A program made the position numbers and the translations under genes. A stretch of DNA of 64,000 bases. It comes from Symbiodinium natans (Eukaryota > Sar > Dinophyceae > Suessiales > Symbiodiniaceae). Shown in pieces: positions 26,601 to 31,128 of the stretch. The number at the start of each line of letters is the position of its first letter. Position 1 is the stretch's first letter. The stretch is taken from NCBI GenBank assembly GCA_905221605.1, contig CAJNDS010002537.1:186001-250000 (forward strand). The letters run 5' to 3'. The notes under the pieces were generated by a model. It was not told the DNA's origin. It saw only the letters and a program-made list of their open reading frames with translations, and ran no database searches.

Positions 26601-29584
26601 ACGTCCCTGGCCCCAATGTCCTCGAGGCCGAAGACTCGCTCGAGGAAGAGGCAGCCCGAGAAGCTGAAGGTGTCGAGGAAGATAGTTCCCGCTCGGATCT
26701 CCCCGACACGCGGGCGCCTCCAGCCGCGGTCAAGGTGAAGGAGGACGAGGAGCCCGCTGATGGGGCCCATGCCGAGAGCACAGAGGAAGGGTTCCTCGAG
26801 CTCGGCCAAACGGTGGTCAGCAGCGCGAAGGAGTACCTCGCGCGGTCCGAAGCTCTTCTGACAGCGCAGAAGCTCCAGACGAAGATACTGGAGGTGGCGG
26901 GAACCGCGATGGTGAAGCTAGAGAAGATCACCAAGCGTGAGGAATCCCTCAAAACACTGCGCCGAGAGGGAGAGAGTCAGTCCGCCCCGGCCCCAGAGGA
27001 GCCTCGCCCCAACGCTGACGGCCACTACGGATGCTCAGCTCCTGGATGCGGGCTAGCCTTTGAGTCGCTGGTGCAGTACCACTTGCATCAGGCGGCCTGC
27101 CATGGCGCCTCTCTTCCGCCCAACCTGGGGATCAGCCCCTCCGCACCTCTTGACCCTTTTCGTCAAGACTGGCGGGGACGGTTGTTCCGCCGAGGAAAGG
27201 ACGGTGAGTATGGGGAGGTGCCCATGCTCCGAGTGATTCGGTACCACAAAGCCAATGGGTACGATCACTCGAAGGTCCCGCTCCTGAAGAGAGGGGACCG
27301 AATCCAGCTTGAGGACGGGTCGCACCACATTTATGGTGGTAGTCATCCGCCGGGGTGGCTTCGCGATGACCCGGAGCTGGATCCCGCTCCAGAGAGCAGC
27401 AGTGGAGGGTCCACGCCCAAGAGCGAGCCCAAAGAGGAGGCCGAGCCGAGACCTCCGCGGGAAGCAGCTCCGCGCGGGCGGGCCCTCGAGCCGCCGAAGG
27501 GCGACGTTCAGCAACGCCTTGCGGAGCGTCGTTCCAAACGGGATTATTCGCCAGACCTGGTGACGCCTCTTGACGATCTCCATGCCCAGGAGATCGATTC
27601 CTTCTTCGCGGGCGACCCAGCCGCGGACAGCCTTGACGTCATTCTGATGCGCGCCGAGGTTCGCACTGAGTCCCACCTCAAAGTTGGCCGGGAGGAGGAA
27701 GTGCCCCTGGTCAAGGAGGAACAGGAGGAGGAAACAGAGGTTGTCAAAGACGAGGAGGTCTCGGTTGAGATGGAGGAGGGCACCGCGGATGAGGCGGACG
27801 AAGTCGCCCTCCCAGCCAACCGAGCCTACGTCGAAGGCCGCTTTTACCCCTACGGCAGCTGGCGGCGCTTCTTCTGCGAAGCCATTAACCCGGTCACCGA
27901 GGACCAGTGCCTCACCACGCACGCGGGCGGCCCGAACGCGGGCGCCCCGTGCGACGGCCGATGGATCAATGGGATCGACATCGGGTGGTGGGAGGTAGAT
28001 CCTCAAACCGCGCCGGAGCAATGGCGGCGGAGGTTTTCTGCCGAAGAGCTTGAAGAACAGCAAGCGCGGGCAGATGCCGCGAGGCTTCTCAGCGATGAGG
28101 AACTCGCTGAAGCCCTCCAGGCGGCCGAGGAGGCGCGGGCGGCCGAGCGCGCCAAGAAGCGGGAGCGGCGCCAGGCGGAGAAGGCAGAGCGCGATGATCA
28201 CATCAGCGAGGCGCTCCGCATAGCAGGGTGGCAGTGCCCTAACTGCTATGAATGGAACCTTTCATTCAGGCAGCTGTGCTTTCGGTGCAGCACGCCTCTC
28301 CGCTTGGCAGAGGTCGTTTCCCGCGGGATCCCGGATCCGCGGCGCGGCGAAGAGAGGGACTCGGGCTCCGAAAGCAGCCAGGACGAGCTGGAGTACGAGA
28401 TCCTTCTGGCCAATCGCGCGATGGACCAGGAAACCATCCAGCCTCTTCTTAGAAATAAACACAAGAAGAGGGGCGGCAAGAGACGTCGCGAAGAGGCGAC
28501 GTACGGCAAGGGCCGCGACCCTTGGAGTGCGTGGGCAGACGCCCGTGGCAAGGGCCAGGGCAAGCCGAAGGGCAGAGGCAAGTCCGATGCCAAGGGCAAG
28601 CCCAAGGGGAGGGGCAAGTACGCCTGGGGCGCTTTCGCCGCGGGCATTGTTGCCGCGCTCCAACCCCGCCCAAGCACAAGCTGGGTCCCAGCTTTCCCGT
28701 GCGGGTCGGCCCGGCCGCCGCCAAGTGTTCCGCTTCCGCCGCGGACCCCCTTTTTCCTGGGTCGCGGGCTCCTCAATCGGTTGATGCACGCCCTCAACGG
28801 GAACATCAACGGCTGGTGGGGCCTGGCGGCTGCAGCGTCGGCGCCGATTGCCTTGCAGTTGCACCGCGGGGTTGTGCATGTTGTCGAGGACTCCATGCAC
28901 GCGGTTGCAACGGTTTCGGCCGACGTTGTCGAGGAAATCGGCCATGGGGCCAGGCGGACCGTGTGGGTCGCCGGAACAGCCATCACTCTGGTAGTAGTGA
29001 TTTTGTGCGGCGCTGTTCTGTGGTACGTGAGTCGTGCCGTTGCCAATCGCATTGCGCATATGCGACATGGCAACACCGCGGCCCCTGAGGCGCGGCTGTC
29101 TCAACTCCTTGGCTCTGAAGCGACGTTTGAGGTCGCGAGCTCCAAGAAAGGGGTAACCCATAAGGTTTGGGTGCACCTCAAGGAGGAGACAGCTGCCTGT
29201 GGCTGTCGTGCTTACCTGGCAGAAGGACGCTGCGGGCATTGCGATGCCGCAATGGACACCGCTCGTTCCTTAGGGTTTTTGCACGCGGCCCAGCGAGGCG
29301 CGGGTCCTGCGCTCACAGACTCCATTCGGAGTACCGCCTCCGAAGCCCTGGCTAAGGGTAAGGTTGTGTTGGGTTTGGGAAACAGTGAAGGATGTTTCTC
29401 CCAACTTGCGGCTAAGAGCCGCGGGCTCTCCTGCTTTCAGGGGCTCGCGGGTCGTGACCTGGCCGCGGCAACAGCAGATGGAGCGAGCGCAGCCCACGCA
29501 CAGTCCGGCTCCGTGCAACGTGCCGCCACTCCCCTTTGTGGCGCGCACGCCAGGCCGGAGGAACAAGGGCCCAGCCCCCGCTAG
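14669..29584 (+). CDS. 4971-codon polyprotein frame: gag-pol plus a second protein
   Basis: One uninterrupted frame from the ATG at 14669 to a stop at 29584. Approximate residues: acidic N-terminal region 1-100; gag-like helical region 100-600; CCCH fingers 659-678 and 732-751; protease 840-1000 (Asp857); Cys-rich linker with a hydrophobic segment 1000-1370; RT thumb 1380-1460; RNase H 1500-1650; integrase 2340-2680; accessory region 2750-3080; RT fingers/palm 3180-3400; non-conserved spacer 3440-3639; second protein from Met3640 onward with KptA-like domain 3668-3880, C2H2 4122-4145, RanBP2 finger 4521-4545, membrane segment 4765-4790 and SWIM finger 4844-4857. Catalytic residues of RNase H, integrase and RT are all present. 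It may be translated as one chain and cut by its protease, or the part after 25586 may be made from a separate mRNA. High GC makes a chance-open spacer possible. Confidence 0.9.
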   Translation: MSAEVAGQAEGVTLLEAIEGGDVPYPERMSYVAWLKWRRETGSRPLSKRDGISTTPEQEAALWRKVMKFLHDAEDEDEDEEEEEEDSELVPEASGAGGDSPPRVDVSAAARELAMVPTGAAYVPAAAPGSRPAGPSGPPSTAGSVPGTAEGLQAELRAIFRPDQEPVADYLTRVSRIVLALKAHGVTVSSRDLDALSTKATLLADEFSKIGGDWHPTKMVRRLRTRFSVAALRGGEDPEDAEEIQREIQCIGELILALGGKESSSQEKVWSSPSDVPVEAVGPRSPGLPQPATASGLGVGLDRGGLHTAEVAGGPSAARDLGATDGDSPLRAKLAALEMEIEALKRGSDGGGSQTGSQNPAGDFAAALAAQTEALKEALAQRGGQSSITTVKTDLTWPTLTDDKSDARDVVLFYEEFEDVCALANNCRGMSAREKLLALRRRCRGSRMKTYTNAYRAAWKSGEVLSDPQAVYDRIKNKHLMFGESREEREVRVDGEHASLAKGKLTGHQFEPLFEASIADLEAVGLGKTPRELYLSYLRKMPPYLQKEIRNDKRLWPGDPKDGGLRGPQTWEESHKVVLEYEQREAAHRAVSHSVYSATGSQSADPSVALAEAQKEIKSLKAAAKAAAKGAAAAAKAGADQTFAAASKGAGKGADKKICFHFRDHGNCPKGDACPYSHDKELRRKALAAKKGDQTFATAKGKGKGKGGGKAKANAKPKAAAKGAAKPPGTVCPFFSKNGSCKKGASCDMVHNLTTSGGTPALPANWAAPSGASMSNPFAAFSVQIGSSGVQAGVSGAAGRGAVQQHALPLSKGGRDKFATLDDLPKDWWNLADNEPGGYQYRTVVQVLDRKVECMLDGCAGANHVTEELVVGMMNRAAELGIGTEDPGFPVVRLEKWVHPEYVHGIASGAPVPLKGAAVLRVTLLEGRTADDCRPNTEIFVRCKIAARGTSDWHGLILGGRALDCAGRMGLGFRPGPDFHVLDTLGIRMPRCEDHSKTRKDRAYAFEARLSSLDDASCTEPGGGSRELLRYDGEEPLELSPGDGVLVPVVRETGVSAEGSLSEVVLPIECGVEAVPGLWPTGEGKGFVLLAAQECDHSLQPGEVVAEVRSGLVSTAACGCGAIETVFESEPSPQACADCGVAVASVDHDPCFACGSASRAAARSFQGCSSCARSFGRLRTGARIGVLSVLAAATVLASVWGGSGPVGRPVEEPGVLTCLDHLPSVDSWWEAPGGYASVWGRRPAQKDLGTLAVEKAPYETCLLQRAGEAWRLWDTRDLRAAESVACSDEVPVTERLAVFRTRKGPRWAGWREGSATAGRGASDAVRPADAVDTARCPSYHIVESWDIDKMIEEPPTDYYYEQLAADMRARHPKACPHLLDHLVSLEGFLDKSILFGFSFGISKAEVCVSKGKLLGHNIGRDGSSPDEERCQAVIDFPPLWEKLHIQQFLGCANWLRGYLPVEYGHAAKILGQWQKPGAVFPEGGLGSAATEGCKAFKAIKRMMQNRINLATFDEASAADGSCPLEQIADASGIAVGGSVVQMTRDLSQLKVLMTHSKSLTPAQQNWPPLIQEAFAQLEVKRATRRMFGSIRTLCWTDHANLTRAQTSDIGMDPKLVRWVAEILMDGSEIRSLSGRSATLGDSFSRNPKDRDALLAARTKDLEGLSGQLRGFDLDQYLGEGTEGDGPVPWAVGNDAVPEPAGRVQAAAVPMCVVAALPVRVMVVFDYARWKEQDAELTEIRRVFQASLPGVSVAVRGCWGPFEDTDGLASHFDCGAGRLAGTKKIKRIRVDLLTSCAKVLREASGFRPQFLVGLGQGGLVTAVLRWPLVVELTLQARNLQRKEARAVGEAWAGIKAIWAVRPRLWRTQQGHLEVAEACPELKKDFPEPPLRGFGIVGKQALGAEVLRSLRLDAVRSIDDASIRGMLDEPSRPLWDHEGLCLCGKRTYLFSRCPACIEKEAVDTSVEIAEREEPEPPLEGDLEAHEVGLEVNSVLATLDRTGGLVRVRSSTIQQWAVGFRTTPRDAPVPTAYGMLSGKIWKKSHSMKLSLGSQHKDLSKWGDVKPYWTTWVVREDGAVVAGHNCSPLNVVQGDIVVHWSSVVNWHGHRHVVNEQCEVLWRSNGKEVALDPSFGKLIALVGRVTQVIGWRATGEASDPRSSTRLASRVLAQFSSSNEGVEGHWTAGAISRGKNANECKLKGRVLAFMGEEHKGPAVVLELVSHSPILCIWDHSSTKVKVEFKGGVPSLSLIAEEDENRREQLAVEARDAANISEFRVTGSLRTAWYEGQRRDPSLAGSIRKPEPPMVISGDGLLEREVTLRTGQTVVVPVVPNGAAGANGVTWRRACYNSVHCGVLGAHRSAEVTIKLLERAVWWPELEKDVRTWVAKCLACIKGRSRPTKVEARAVKCGAETCWQEVSVDCEGPNREDREGHRYSLTYFDCLSHAVLLEPMRSLTHAEVRRAFVRCVLRSRTIPSLIRSDRGPEFKNALMAELSAMLGTEWRFSAPLRPCELGANERVHQEVQKVLGAVVRQVGASLSEAWSDWLAVAEYVIDNTPGPHGYTPRDLERSWSLALPLEKDVLRDALQFEPISDWARSQFKQFSELAAAVREHWTRSSEARAKLANRHRRTVDLKPGDRVVWNAPRARSEGARRVPWEPGLTGPWRVLEVKGHRLTLEPVSTESGGTSSARRGPMEAHAEDCILVPADADGAESREPVVFEDDGTGGDGSSRPSLGQQVQGDAKQVEFTLTRRGRDFVLRLGDRIAYRGVGGGPKVCRLGRVTQVDAARAQVGVHRYLPDASGVRVKWRLAYIAEDGALTLSEGTRPAHEAVSVREIISKIDLNRDGVLAAASARKLDKGAYSLQDRTLEDAVVSDAARRHGYRVVPAFVQGKQAYGFTWNLAAEEHLEAISGAVLRTEPKVLVIGLEGKNVPRAFLQLVVRCAQERTRAGAHVALHLQAQKGEWEPWRLEEWGALFGTLAEPRWPWAFVRADICQFARASGRGNLVESGALWLADFSLESVGLRCSRPDALGAVQHKHVERAQADYNLIGASLQDLGLRGAEELCTAAVESFPATAGADSAAAAPQPSPVVPLPDVRSGEDLTPAERAELDKEVDKYAAEKEAFWRTKADAKDWDSVRADLEVYALAGEKVAEDPRRTEAYRDLVWSGLKIEPGPTRPGLTDADIAAVREVIRRKAAGFWVEDTTRTTVRKFAHDCIPTGPPVSSQPHSLRGESAQWVDDKLEEECKRGQLIRGSSAWGSAPFPTKEMPSYKRHRKRRLVVDYRRVNARIKRSTYYCRRGSDVLAAAVGSVWYTFVDAVSGFNQIRNTKRAREVLAIVARSGKYLPVGLTFGPINGPDDFNFVVDRAYAPGRGRRLKYTKEWIAYVDDLTVRTGRVIDGQFFTDAQAEGAVREACAKGAVAAPQSASSALEALGVRGAHNSKRANHDAARSDQNHPTRVLMLRMLGLFGCFCVQGGCFWGGPFPRSPVCGQKDFSSFVACSFVRLSSSQCLASRPRGSVQGRSRSRRSLKAQTLRKLPKPPPQRFKCVVEPRVGSPSPRSCLCTAPRCGSRPDRAGATNRSPGPSWSTTRPRCGPCPGRAGAATYHYCTPAPCSGPCPGRSRARQVFLAHRRSSKVAGLSAAMGGGGSKGRGKSKSPGPKGRRGPPTIDDVQRRLVRCMRHGEAGCRGRFAPGGLYPVDELIEQLGITINQYNQAVAHDANQRKPRLDTSHAGFLRAFQGHSADCGHPMGFMMEGLSETAINDLFDRYGPAMWHGTDLHVVPSLIQNGLIPGGGPGGRLGVHYVLGHCPTQWEDGRRGFRRGSTCIVEVRLAVLRDAGVPIYSGADGVALTGQIRATGISRIWALPKGSPVYSVLIAELEVDRLIQHVDLRSLGDASAGPYPPLGRGPRLGTVQASQAAAASSGAASSSTVVLAPAGRVMAAGAAQPVTPPKAAPKAKGRPSGAPKTSIVPAKPKVYPRRNVPGPNVLEAEDSLEEEAAREAEGVEEDSSRSDLPDTRAPPAAVKVKEDEEPADGAHAESTEEGFLELGQTVVSSAKEYLARSEALLTAQKLQTKILEVAGTAMVKLEKITKREESLKTLRREGESQSAPAPEEPRPNADGHYGCSAPGCGLAFESLVQYHLHQAACHGASLPPNLGISPSAPLDPFRQDWRGRLFRRGKDGEYGEVPMLRVIRYHKANGYDHSKVPLLKRGDRIQLEDGSHHIYGGSHPPGWLRDDPELDPAPESSSGGSTPKSEPKEEAEPRPPREAAPRGRALEPPKGDVQQRLAERRSKRDYSPDLVTPLDDLHAQEIDSFFAGDPAADSLDVILMRAEVRTESHLKVGREEEVPLVKEEQEEETEVVKDEEVSVEMEEGTADEADEVALPANRAYVEGRFYPYGSWRRFFCEAINPVTEDQCLTTHAGGPNAGAPCDGRWINGIDIGWWEVDPQTAPEQWRRRFSAEELEEQQARADAARLLSDEELAEALQAAEEARAAERAKKRERRQAEKAERDDHISEALRIAGWQCPNCYEWNLSFRQLCFRCSTPLRLAEVVSRGIPDPRRGEERDSGSESSQDELEYEILLANRAMDQETIQPLLRNKHKKRGGKRRREEATYGKGRDPWSAWADARGKGQGKPKGRGKSDAKGKPKGRGKYAWGAFAAGIVAALQPRPSTSWVPAFPCGSARPPPSVPLPPRTPFFLGRGLLNRLMHALNGNINGWWGLAAAASAPIALQLHRGVVHVVEDSMHAVATVSADVVEEIGHGARRTVWVAGTAITLVVVILCGAVLWYVSRAVANRIAHMRHGNTAAPEARLSQLLGSEATFEVASSKKGVTHKVWVHLKEETAACGCRAYLAEGRCGHCDAAMDTARSLGFLHAAQRGAGPALTDSIRSTASEALAKGKVVLGLGNSEGCFSQLAAKSRGLSCFQGLAGRDLAAATADGASAAHAQSGSVQRAATPLCGAHARPEEQGPSPR
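16643..16922 (+). other. Two CCCH zinc fingers in gag
   Basis: Both fingers have C-x8-C-x5-C-x3-H spacing (C659, C668, C674, H678 and C732, C741, C747, H751). They are separated by a basic Lys/Gly/Ala linker. This is the RNA-binding CCCH type of the Tis11 family, used here where retroelement gag normally has CCHC knuckles. The likely role is binding the genomic RNA. Confidence 0.85.
17188..17650 (+). other. Retropepsin-like aspartic protease domain
   Basis: Asp857 lies in MLDGCAGANHV, where the usual D-[ST]-G is D-G-C-A-G. A later LILGGRALDCAGRMGLGF segment fits the hydrophobic strand and flap end of retroelement proteases. It would cut the polyprotein. The substituted active-site triad lowers certainty. 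Confidence 0.6.
18790..19600 (+). other. RT thumb/connection plus RNase H, without the palm
   Basis: Residues 1395-1460 match the part of Ty3/gypsy RT that normally follows YVDD: KAEVCVSKGKLLGHNIG, then FPPLWEKLHIQQFLGCANWLR. The RNase H that follows has D1529 (ADASG), E1572 (IQEAF), D1597 (CWTDHANL) and D1641 (LGDSFSR). No fingers/palm motif precedes it, although about 390 residues separate it from the protease. The missing RT half lies 5.6 kb downstream. Confidence 0.75.
21690..22700 (+). other. D,D35E integrase with H2C2 finger and GPY-like tail
   Basis: The zinc-binding H2C2 region starts at H2349 and ends in CLACIKGR. The core has D2418 (VSVDCEGP), D2478 (IRSDRGPEF) and E2514 (GANERVHQE), exactly 35 residues between the last two. 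GLTGPWRVLEV near 22640 resembles the GPY/F module of gypsy-type integrases. All catalytic residues are intact. Confidence 0.9.
23340..23790 (+). other. Accessory domain between integrase and RT palm
   Basis: The order of features is a hydrophobic strand (KVLVIGLEG), a helix, G-A-H-V-A-L-H-L, PWRLEEWGALFG, then RADICQFA and a final H-K-H-V. A similar arrangement sits between integrase and RT in some large copia-like elements of protists, as far as I recall. Function unknown; no catalytic claim is made. Confidence 0.35.
24180..24920 (+). other. Reverse transcriptase fingers/palm with YVDD
   Basis: RRLVVDYRRVNARIKR, then TFVDAVSGFNQI (D3314), YLPVGLTFGPINGPDDF, and YVDD at 3382-3385. All three catalytic aspartates are present. 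After about residue 3410 similarity stops, and the thumb expected next is instead found upstream of RNase H. The order along the chain is therefore thumb-RNase H-integrase-palm. Confidence 0.85.
24930..25585 (+). other. Spacer between gag-pol and the second protein
   Basis: Open but of untypical composition (Cys/Ser/Arg/Pro). It contains three copies of a GC hairpin motif at 25357-25395, 25430-25470 and 25491-25530. It reads like an untranslated spacer that happens to lack stops. It may hold an internal trans-splice acceptor or another expression signal for the downstream protein. Confidence 0.5.
25586..29584 (+). CDS. Second protein of the element, 1332 residues, KptA-like N-terminus
   Basis: In frame with the upstream ORF, but Met3640 starts MGGGGSKGRG, a good N-myristoylation context (Gly2, Ser6, Lys7), which argues for an independent start here. 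Domains in order: KptA/Tpt1-like; long acidic and Pro-rich linkers; a C2H2-type finger; Trp-rich PYGSWRRFF segment; Glu/Arg coiled coil; RanBP2-type finger (W-x-C-x2-C then C-x2-C); Gly/Lys-rich basic stretch; a single hydrophobic helix near 28950-29040; SWIM-type C-x-C-x8-C-x-H. The pattern suggests a membrane-attached, nucleic-acid-binding protein. Neither env nor a host gene matches it as far as I can tell. Confidence 0.65.
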   Translation: MGGGGSKGRGKSKSPGPKGRRGPPTIDDVQRRLVRCMRHGEAGCRGRFAPGGLYPVDELIEQLGITINQYNQAVAHDANQRKPRLDTSHAGFLRAFQGHSADCGHPMGFMMEGLSETAINDLFDRYGPAMWHGTDLHVVPSLIQNGLIPGGGPGGRLGVHYVLGHCPTQWEDGRRGFRRGSTCIVEVRLAVLRDAGVPIYSGADGVALTGQIRATGISRIWALPKGSPVYSVLIAELEVDRLIQHVDLRSLGDASAGPYPPLGRGPRLGTVQASQAAAASSGAASSSTVVLAPAGRVMAAGAAQPVTPPKAAPKAKGRPSGAPKTSIVPAKPKVYPRRNVPGPNVLEAEDSLEEEAAREAEGVEEDSSRSDLPDTRAPPAAVKVKEDEEPADGAHAESTEEGFLELGQTVVSSAKEYLARSEALLTAQKLQTKILEVAGTAMVKLEKITKREESLKTLRREGESQSAPAPEEPRPNADGHYGCSAPGCGLAFESLVQYHLHQAACHGASLPPNLGISPSAPLDPFRQDWRGRLFRRGKDGEYGEVPMLRVIRYHKANGYDHSKVPLLKRGDRIQLEDGSHHIYGGSHPPGWLRDDPELDPAPESSSGGSTPKSEPKEEAEPRPPREAAPRGRALEPPKGDVQQRLAERRSKRDYSPDLVTPLDDLHAQEIDSFFAGDPAADSLDVILMRAEVRTESHLKVGREEEVPLVKEEQEEETEVVKDEEVSVEMEEGTADEADEVALPANRAYVEGRFYPYGSWRRFFCEAINPVTEDQCLTTHAGGPNAGAPCDGRWINGIDIGWWEVDPQTAPEQWRRRFSAEELEEQQARADAARLLSDEELAEALQAAEEARAAERAKKRERRQAEKAERDDHISEALRIAGWQCPNCYEWNLSFRQLCFRCSTPLRLAEVVSRGIPDPRRGEERDSGSESSQDELEYEILLANRAMDQETIQPLLRNKHKKRGGKRRREEATYGKGRDPWSAWADARGKGQGKPKGRGKSDAKGKPKGRGKYAWGAFAAGIVAALQPRPSTSWVPAFPCGSARPPPSVPLPPRTPFFLGRGLLNRLMHALNGNINGWWGLAAAASAPIALQLHRGVVHVVEDSMHAVATVSADVVEEIGHGARRTVWVAGTAITLVVVILCGAVLWYVSRAVANRIAHMRHGNTAAPEARLSQLLGSEATFEVASSKKGVTHKVWVHLKEETAACGCRAYLAEGRCGHCDAAMDTARSLGFLHAAQRGAGPALTDSIRSTASEALAKGKVVLGLGNSEGCFSQLAAKSRGLSCFQGLAGRDLAAATADGASAAHAQSGSVQRAATPLCGAHARPEEQGPSPR
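25670..26300 (+). other. KptA/Tpt1-like RNA 2'-phosphotransferase domain
   Basis: Four family landmarks occur in order: VRCMRHGEAG (for the LRH helix), a GLYPVDELIEQLG winged-helix strand, FLRAFQGHS (H3738 in the RxxQGHS loop), MWHGTD (H3771 in the HGT motif) with IQNGL, then RLGVHYVLG in place of R-x-HVHL. A final GVPIYSGADGVALTGQI matches the family's closing strand. Known members use NAD+ to remove the internal 2'-phosphate left by tRNA splicing, and some transfer ADP-ribose to nucleic-acid ends. Key polar residues appear kept; activity is inferred. Confidence 0.75.
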
Positions 29585-29596
29585 GAGTTCTCCAGT

Positions 29597-30223
29597 CAAA
29601 GAAGCGGAATTCCTTGCGGGCGGGCCATACGTTCAGGCCGCCCAAACGCTGCTTGGGTCTGGAGCAGCAGAGGATGTGATCTACATCCGCGCGTATAGCT
29701 TAGATTGCCCATCCTGCATCGAGGCAATCGAAGCGTCGCTTAGCAAGGGCGCAAGCGTTCGGATTGTCGCCGACATGGGGCAATGCCACCGCACCAAGCT
29801 TCAGTGGCAAGCGTTGAAACGCTTGGCGGCTGCAGGTGCCGAGGTGAAGGTGGGTTGTGGCACATCCGTGCGCGACGCCTAGCTCGCGACGGCCGCGGGG
29901 CTAAGGTAGGCACTGGGATTCAAGGGCTTCACCATGCCAAGGCCCTTTGCCTACTGCGGCCTGACGGCGCGGTGGTGCTGATTGGGAGCCTCAATTTTAC
30001 CACAAGCAGCAAGGCCAATGCGGAGGCAGGGCTTAGGCTTGAGGTCCCCAAGACGCACTCAGTCGTGCAGTCCTACATCGAGGATTTCCAGAGGGTGTCG
30101 GCTGAGGCATTCTCCCTCGATGAGGCGGTCGCAAAGCGCCCTCAGTTGGAGCGAGCCAGTAGCTCCAACGTTGCTGGCATCGCCGCTCGTGCCCCCAACA
30201 CTGCTCCACAGGGTATCGAGTAG
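29597..30223 (+). pseudogene. Single-HKD phospholipase-D-like nuclease, frameshifted
   Basis: The N-terminal half (29597-29879) is in a different frame from the polyprotein and reads YIRAYSLD, then KGASVRIVADMGQ, then AAAGAEVKV, the usual Rossmann-like PLD half. The frame meets TAG at 29880. One base later the polyprotein's frame continues the domain: GTGIQGLHHAKAL, a downstream Asp, and IGSLNFTTSSKANAEAG, the HxK...D...GSxNFT signature. A missing base at about 29881 explains the break. Spacing from K to D is longer than in the classic HKD. The family includes Nuc and mitoPLD/Zucchini nucleases that act as dimers. It ends at a TAG after QGIE. It may have been a third ORF, or may be reached by frameshifting from the polyprotein. 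Confidence 0.65.
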
Positions 30224-30808
30224 GCTGCGGCCAGTCGGCGCGGCGTGGAATGGTTTCCACGCGAATTCTTAGGCATCGCAGCGCGGCACGCTGTCGAGCC
30301 TCTTTTGATTGTGTTTTGCTTGCGGGCGAAGAGCCGCAGCAGGGGTTTTCCCTGCCCATTTTGCCTACCCCGCACTTTTCTCCTCAGCCCGTTGCGGCTG
30401 CTGCGGACCGTGTCCTGGTCGCGGCAGTGCGCTCGCCGAAGCGCGTGCGAGTTGCATTGCCTGCGGCACATGCCATGTGCGCGGCTCTCGCTGAGTCCGG
30501 TAGCCCGTAGGGTAGTTCTGGATAGGTGAGTAGCCGTAGCCGTAGCTTAGGACCGGCCGTGTACAGTGTACCATCTGTACCATAGATTTCAGTGTCTGCC
30601 GTAGCAGTCCTCAGGGCACTCAGTAGGCTCTGTGTACTGGAGCCTCGACTCAGGTCGTGCAAAAGACCGGACCGCCTGGTTTAGGCTGGTTTTGGAGGGT
30701 CGCTCGTTTGGGTCGTCTCGTTTCGCGTGTCTTCGTTTGCGGGCTTGCGCCCAAAGCCGCGACGGACGCCCGCCCTCCTTGTGGAAGTCACTCACCGGAG
30801 CCTCGGCT
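30224..30808 (+). other. 3' untranslated region of the element
   Basis: No conserved coding. A further copy of the GC hairpin motif lies at about 30379-30427. Short GTAGCC tandem units lie at about 30530-30548. Confidence 0.55.
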
Positions 30809-30818
30809 GAGGGGCGAA
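30809..30818 (+). other. Candidate polypurine tract
   Basis: GAGGGGCGAA abuts the 3' LTR, nine purines and one C. This is the expected site for plus-strand priming. Confidence 0.5.
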
Positions 30819-31127
30819 TGTGAGCTGACATGAGTGCATATGCATCTTCTGCTCTGTGATGCATTAGGACTCGGCAGACCACCTTGTAGTTTTCCTTTGC
30901 ATGTAGAGTTTTGCAATTCGTATCAATGCCAATATTTTGGCTCAAGTACCGAGCTTGTGCCTTTGAGCACGGTAGAGTCGTACAGTAGCTCTTAGGTTGC
31001 TGTGCGGTCCGACCGGACGCACTCAGGCGTAGCTGCACAAGTGCTTGAACTCGCGAAGTCGTAAAACAGCGTGGCCGGGCTGTGATTGCATTGGCTTAGT
31101 GCAAGTCCAGTGCTGGTCGACTTCACA
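30819..31127 (+). repeat. 3' LTR (309 bp)
   Basis: Same ends as the 5' LTR. It carries 55 extra bases (31017-31071) between two blocks that are otherwise identical in both LTRs. Confidence 0.95.
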
Positions 31128-31128
31128 A

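Larger units (their letters stand above)
14243..31127 (+). mobile_element. 16.9-kb LTR retrotransposon with rearranged pol and extra RNA-processing domains
   Basis: The element is bounded by LTRs that begin TGTGAGCTG and end GACTTCACA, giving a 5-bp terminal inverted repeat TGTGA/TCACA. A primer-binding-site candidate lies two bases after the 5' LTR, and a short purine tract directly before the 3' LTR. Inside is one open frame of 4971 codons plus a PLD-like region in another frame. The LTRs are identical apart from one 55-bp block, and the long frame is intact, so the insertion is recent. A clean target duplication cannot be read because both flanks are the same AT microsatellite. The integrase (H2C2 finger, D,D35E, GPY-like tail) and RNase H look Ty3/gypsy-like, but the domain order is not that of any standard family. 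Confidence 0.9.

Noticed and set aside
28700-29100. Retroviral env gene
   Set aside because: One hydrophobic helix only, no signal peptide, no cleavage site or fusion-peptide pattern; zinc fingers on both sides argue against it.
15400-29600. Many minus-strand open frames under the retrotransposon
   Set aside because: Shadows of a GC-rich coding strand; the plus frame carries all recognised motifs.
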